Shown: one piece after another, positions 61,394-64,000 of the stretch
Position numbering within the stretch: position 1 is the stretch's first letter
How the letters are laid out: every line of letters begins with the position of its first letter
From: Photobacterium alginatilyticum
GTDB taxonomy: Bacteria > Pseudomonadota > Gammaproteobacteria > Enterobacterales > Vibrionaceae
Direction: 5' to 3'
NCBI RefSeq assembly: GCF_009910675.1
Contig: NZ_RSEJ01000015.1
Location: 62,001 to 126,000 of the forward strand
Length of the DNA stretch: 64,000 nucleotides
Program-made: the position numbers and the translations under genes
Notes under the pieces: model-generated
Databases searched by the model: none
What the model was told of the DNA's origin: nothing
Seen by the model: the letters and a program-made list of their open reading frames with translations, nothing else

Positions 61394-61424
61394 CCCCGTC
61401 AGTATGATGACGGGGATTTTTTTA
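61394..61424 (+). terminator. Intrinsic terminator after the NemR-like gene
   Basis: CCCCGTCA pairs with TGACGGGG around six bases and is followed by ATTTTTTT. Confidence 0.9.
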
Positions 61425-61431
61425 AATCATC

Positions 61432-61450
61432 ACTAGACGACCGGTCTAAT
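61432..61450. promoter_or_regulatory. Putative NemR/AcuR-type operator, site 2
   Basis: ACTAGACGACCGGTCTAAT repeats the upstream palindrome with one arm mismatch, just before the reductase gene (ATG 61501). Confidence 0.75.
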
Positions 61451-61500
61451 TAGGTAGCTATAGACCAATCAAAAAAGCTGAAATTCAAAAGGAATGTACG

Positions 61501-62538
61501 ATGACAGATACGCAAAATACCAACTCACGTATTGTGTTAGCCTCACGACCAGTCGGTGCCCCGACTCCGGATAACTTCCGTTTGGAAGACATTGAAATAC
61601 CCGTCCCGGCGGACGGCGAAGTATTGCTTCGCAGTGTATACCTCTCGCTGGATCCCTATATGCGCGGGCGCATGAGCGATGCCAAATCCTACGCCGATCC
61701 TGTTGCCGTTGATGATGTCATGGTCGGCGCAACAGTGTGTCAGGTTGTCGAGTCAAACAACCCTGAGTTTGAAATCGGTGAGTGGGTGCTTGCCTACACC
61801 GGTTGGCAGAGTTACGGCATCTCCGATGGCGAAGGCCTGCTTAAACTAGGAAAACAACCGACCGCCCCGTCCTATGCATTAGGCATTATGGGCATGCCCG
61901 GTTTTACTGCCTACATGGGCTTGCTTGATATCGGCCAGCCAAAGCAAGGTGACACGCTGGTAGTCGCTGCGGCAACCGGCCCGGTAGGTGCTACGGTTGG
62001 CCAGATCGGCAAAATTAAAGGTTGCCGGGTGATCGGAGTGGCCGGTGGCGAAGAGAAGTGCCGCTATGCCAAAGAGGTGTTGGGCTTCGACGAGTGTATC
62101 GATCACAAGGCGGCGGATTTCGAGCAGCAGCTTCAGGCTGTCTGCGACAAGGGTATCGATGTCTATTTTGAAAATGTCGGCGGCAAGGTCTTCGACGCGG
62201 TGCTGCCATTGCTCAACACCGGAGCCCGCGTACCGGTCTGTGGCTTGATCTCCCAGTACAACGCAACTTCGCTGCCAGATGGTCCGGACCGTCTCTCGAT
62301 GCTGATGGGCACACTGCTGATCAAGCGGATCAAGATGCAAGGATTCATCATTTTTGATGACTACGCACATCGCTACAACGAGTTCGCTCAGGACATGAGC
62401 CAGTGGCTAGCCGAAGGAAAAATCCAGTACCGGGAGCATTTGGTGCAAGGGCTTGATAAAGCACCGGAAGCCTTTATCGGCCTGCTGGAAGGCAAGAACT
62501 TCGGCAAACTGGTGATCCAGGTCAACCAGCCACTATAA
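61501..62538 (+). CDS. NADPH-dependent alkenal/curcumin-type reductase (MDR family)
   Basis: The 345-residue zinc-free medium-chain reductase matches the CurA/YncB group: LASRPVGAPTPDNFRLEDI, SLDPYMRGRMSDAKSYA, the nucleotide loop AATGPVGATVGQIGKIKG, then YFENVGGKVFDAVLPLLN and VCGLISQYN. It reduces C=C bonds of electrophilic carbonyls with NADPH. The NemR-type operator upstream and GST gene 15 bases downstream support an electrophile-detoxification role. AAAGGA precedes the ATG. Confidence 0.93.
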   Translation: MTDTQNTNSRIVLASRPVGAPTPDNFRLEDIEIPVPADGEVLLRSVYLSLDPYMRGRMSDAKSYADPVAVDDVMVGATVCQVVESNNPEFEIGEWVLAYTGWQSYGISDGEGLLKLGKQPTAPSYALGIMGMPGFTAYMGLLDIGQPKQGDTLVVAAATGPVGATVGQIGKIKGCRVIGVAGGEEKCRYAKEVLGFDECIDHKAADFEQQLQAVCDKGIDVYFENVGGKVFDAVLPLLNTGARVPVCGLISQYNATSLPDGPDRLSMLMGTLLIKRIKMQGFIIFDDYAHRYNEFAQDMSQWLAEGKIQYREHLVQGLDKAPEAFIGLLEGKNFGKLVIQVNQPL

Positions 62539-62553
62539 GCAAGGAATAAATCT

Positions 62554-63168
62554 ATGATTAAGCTGCATCATCTCAATAAATCACGTTCGAAACGTATTCT
62601 CTGGCTGTTGGAAGAGCTAGGGCTTGACTACAAAGTTGTGCCATATCAGCGCGATAGCGTGACATTTCTGGCACCGCCAGAGCTGAAGACCATCCACCCT
62701 CTGGGCAAATCGCCGGTCATTGAAGATGATGGTATGGTGATTGCCGAGTCCGGGGCGATCACTGAATACCTCATCGACAAGCATGCTGCCGGACAATTAT
62801 CGCCAAAAAAGGGTACGAAGGAATATATCGAGTACTCGCAATGGATGCACTTTGCCGAGAGCTCTGCCATCCTCCCGTTGTTACTGAAACTGTTCATCGA
62901 CAAAGATGGTTGCGAAACCAACTTCCTCGCCGGTTATGCCGATGCCGAGATCGCCAAGGTCATCAGCTATTTTGACCAGTCACTCGAGGGAAAACGCTAC
63001 CTGGTGGCCGACAAGCTCACCGGGGCAGACATTATGATGTCCTTTATTGTCGAGATATTAGCGAACAACAACACACTGGGCAGCTTCCCCAACATTGCTG
63101 CTTACGCCAAGCAGCTCAGCACCCATGCCGCTTTTCGCAAAGCCGATGACATAGAGGCCAGTCACTAG
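62554..63168 (+). CDS. Glutathione S-transferase
   Basis: The 204-residue protein has a thioredoxin-fold N-terminal domain (IKLHHLNKSRSKRILWLLEELGLDYKVV; catalytic-type S10 near the N terminus; cis-proline in KSPVIEDDGMVIAESGAITEYL) and an all-helical C-terminal domain (SLEGKRYLVADKLTGADIMMSFI). It conjugates glutathione to electrophiles or reduces peroxides. It is second in the operon after the reductase, with AAGGA before the ATG, and ends at a strong terminator. Confidence 0.92.
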   Translation: MIKLHHLNKSRSKRILWLLEELGLDYKVVPYQRDSVTFLAPPELKTIHPLGKSPVIEDDGMVIAESGAITEYLIDKHAAGQLSPKKGTKEYIEYSQWMHFAESSAILPLLLKLFIDKDGCETNFLAGYADAEIAKVISYFDQSLEGKRYLVADKLTGADIMMSFIVEILANNNTLGSFPNIAAYAKQLSTHAAFRKADDIEASH

Positions 63169-63188
63169 CACTGCCTTCAGACAACAGA

Positions 63189-63214
63189 GCGGCCCCGAGT
63201 AATCTCGGGGCCGC
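63189..63214 (+). terminator. Intrinsic terminator after the GST gene
   Basis: GCGGCCCCGAG pairs fully with CTCGGGGCCGC around TAAT, followed by TTATTTATTT. Confidence 0.92.
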
Positions 63215-63428
63215 TTATTTATTTGAGCTAGTTTAACGTTCCTTGCAAATCCCCTGCGCCTATCACTCCACAATCCTGTCTCACTCGCAAATCCTCCTTT
63301 TTAAGGCATAAGCCAAAACGTAAATATTCTTATGTCTGCATATTCTTTCTTCAGCTTATAGCCCAGCATTCTATAAACAAATCAATCACTAACCTTTTGT
63401 TAATATTCTAATTTATCAGGAGACAAAC

Positions 63429-64000
63429 ATGATAAAGGAACTTAAGCTCACCCTTGCTCTGTTGTTTGTTTTATTCAGTGCTTTATTCAGTACTTCTTAC
63501 AGTAACTATGCCCTTGCGGCAAAAACAGAACTACCGGCCCTGAACGCCCTCCCCGACGCGACCTCTATCTCCGGACTGTCTTCCGGTGCCTTCATGGCAG
63601 CCCAGTTTCACGTCGCCTATTCCGAAAAACTGGTCGGGGCCGGAATAGTTGCCGGGGGGCCGTGGAACTGTGCCGGCAACAATCCGTTTAGCAACCCGTT
63701 CATTACCCCGATACTGACCGCCACCACGACCTGTATGAATCCCTGTAAAGGCAGTATTGTCGGATGTCCGTCCATGATGTATCCGAGCAGTGGTTTTCTG
63801 GTCGATCTCGCCAAGCAAACCGCCCGTATCGGCAAAATTGATCCTGTCGACAACCTGAAAGATGATAAAGTCTATATATTCTCGGGCGCCAGTGACGAAA
63901 CTGTCGTCACCGGCGTAGTCGATACCACGGCGGAGTTTTACCAGAAACTCGGTGTCGGCGATGACCAGATCCTCTACAACAACCGCGTGGATGCAGGCCA
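63429..64000 (+). CDS. Secreted PHB-depolymerase-like esterase (N-terminal part)
   Basis: The ATG at 63429, with AGGAG upstream, opens a frame that runs past the window end (190 codons here). A signal peptide covers about residues 1-31 (ending NYALA before AKT). The mature part has the lipase box in ISGLSSGAFMAAQFHVAYS (Ser nucleophile in GLSSG), then GPWNCAG, a Cys-containing TTTCMNPCKGSIVGC loop and IFSGASDETVV, typical of the extracellular poly(3-hydroxybutyrate) depolymerase-like family. It should be a secreted alpha/beta hydrolase acting on polyhydroxyalkanoate or related polyesters. The C-terminal half, including any binding domain, is not seen. Confidence 0.85.
   Translation, partial: MIKELKLTLALLFVLFSALFSTSYSNYALAAKTELPALNALPDATSISGLSSGAFMAAQFHVAYSEKLVGAGIVAGGPWNCAGNNPFSNPFITPILTATTTCMNPCKGSIVGCPSMMYPSSGFLVDLAKQTARIGKIDPVDNLKDDKVYIFSGASDETVVTGVVDTTAEFYQKLGVGDDQILYNNRVDAG

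Noticed and set aside
1-64000. CRISPR array, prophage, integron or transposase gene
   Set aside because: No regularly spaced direct repeats, phage structural genes, integrase or transposase motifs were seen anywhere in the window.

Overview
The window looks like chromosomal DNA of a marine gammaproteobacterium of the family Vibrionaceae, with Photobacterium as the most likely genus. This is an inference from gene content: a DASS carrier close to the Vibrio transporter VcINDY, a PrtV-like M6 metalloprotease, pieces of an aryl-polyene locus, a hypT-iadA arrangement, many LysR/TetR one-component regulators, and a terminal-inverted-repeat intergenic element of a kind seen in vibrios. I see no rRNA, tRNA, prophage, transposase gene or CRISPR array. 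Both ends of the window cut genes: a universal stress protein on the left and a PHB-depolymerase-like esterase on the right.

Layout. 1-2.4 kb: stress protein end, NifW-like protein, Nudix hydrolase, and a TetR gene facing a small secreted repeat protein across two matching operators. 2.4-8.3 kb: HypT-like LysR divergent from isoaspartyl dipeptidase and a DcuC-type carrier, then a TetR-DASS carrier operon. 8.3-13.6 kb: purine permease plus adenine deaminase, and a sodium:alanine symporter. 14-15.8 kb: DNA alkylation repair pair (Ada/AlkA fusion with a coupled O6-methylguanine methyltransferase). 16.2-25.4 kb: an AT-richer sugar-acid island with galactonate kinase, aldolase, TRAP transporter, galactonate dehydratase, a second IlvD-type dehydratase and DapA-type aldolase, and a DgoR-like regulator with matching palindromes at both promoters. 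25.7-29.3 kb: YbjQ, an oxidoreductase, a secreted dienelactone hydrolase, an inverted-repeat element, and a TrpD2 protein. 29.4-32.4 kb: three isolated aryl-polyene-type genes (ketoacyl synthase chain-length factor, ACP, ammonia lyase). 32.5-37.3 kb: a NIT-domain chemoreceptor, an LHPP-like phosphatase and a TTC38-like protein.

37.4-40 kb holds two related proteins of unknown function. 40.5-47.3 kb holds an AraC regulator with two C-terminal CBM21-like starch-binding repeats, an alpha-amylase lipoprotein and an M6 protease. The regulator-amylase block is bracketed by two ~81-bp direct repeats, each made of the last codons of an M6 protease gene plus its terminator. 47.7-51.7 kb: a P-loop kinase, LysR regulators and a paired DMT transporter. 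51.9-59.4 kb: a sensor kinase, a sigma-54 response regulator and an ABC/HlyD export system, with a credible -24/-12 promoter and two tandem upstream palindromes, and next to them a candidate minus-strand small RNA. 59.7-63.2 kb: a TDT-family channel and a NemR-like electrophile-detoxification set (TetR, CurA-like reductase, glutathione transferase) with a shared TAGAC-N5-GTCTA operator.

The items most worth a second look are the AraC-CBM21 regulator with its flanking protease-end duplication, the sigma-54 control region with the adjacent small RNA, the unknown paralogous pair, and the stripped-down aryl-polyene locus. All family names rest on reading the protein sequences by eye; no database search was possible.
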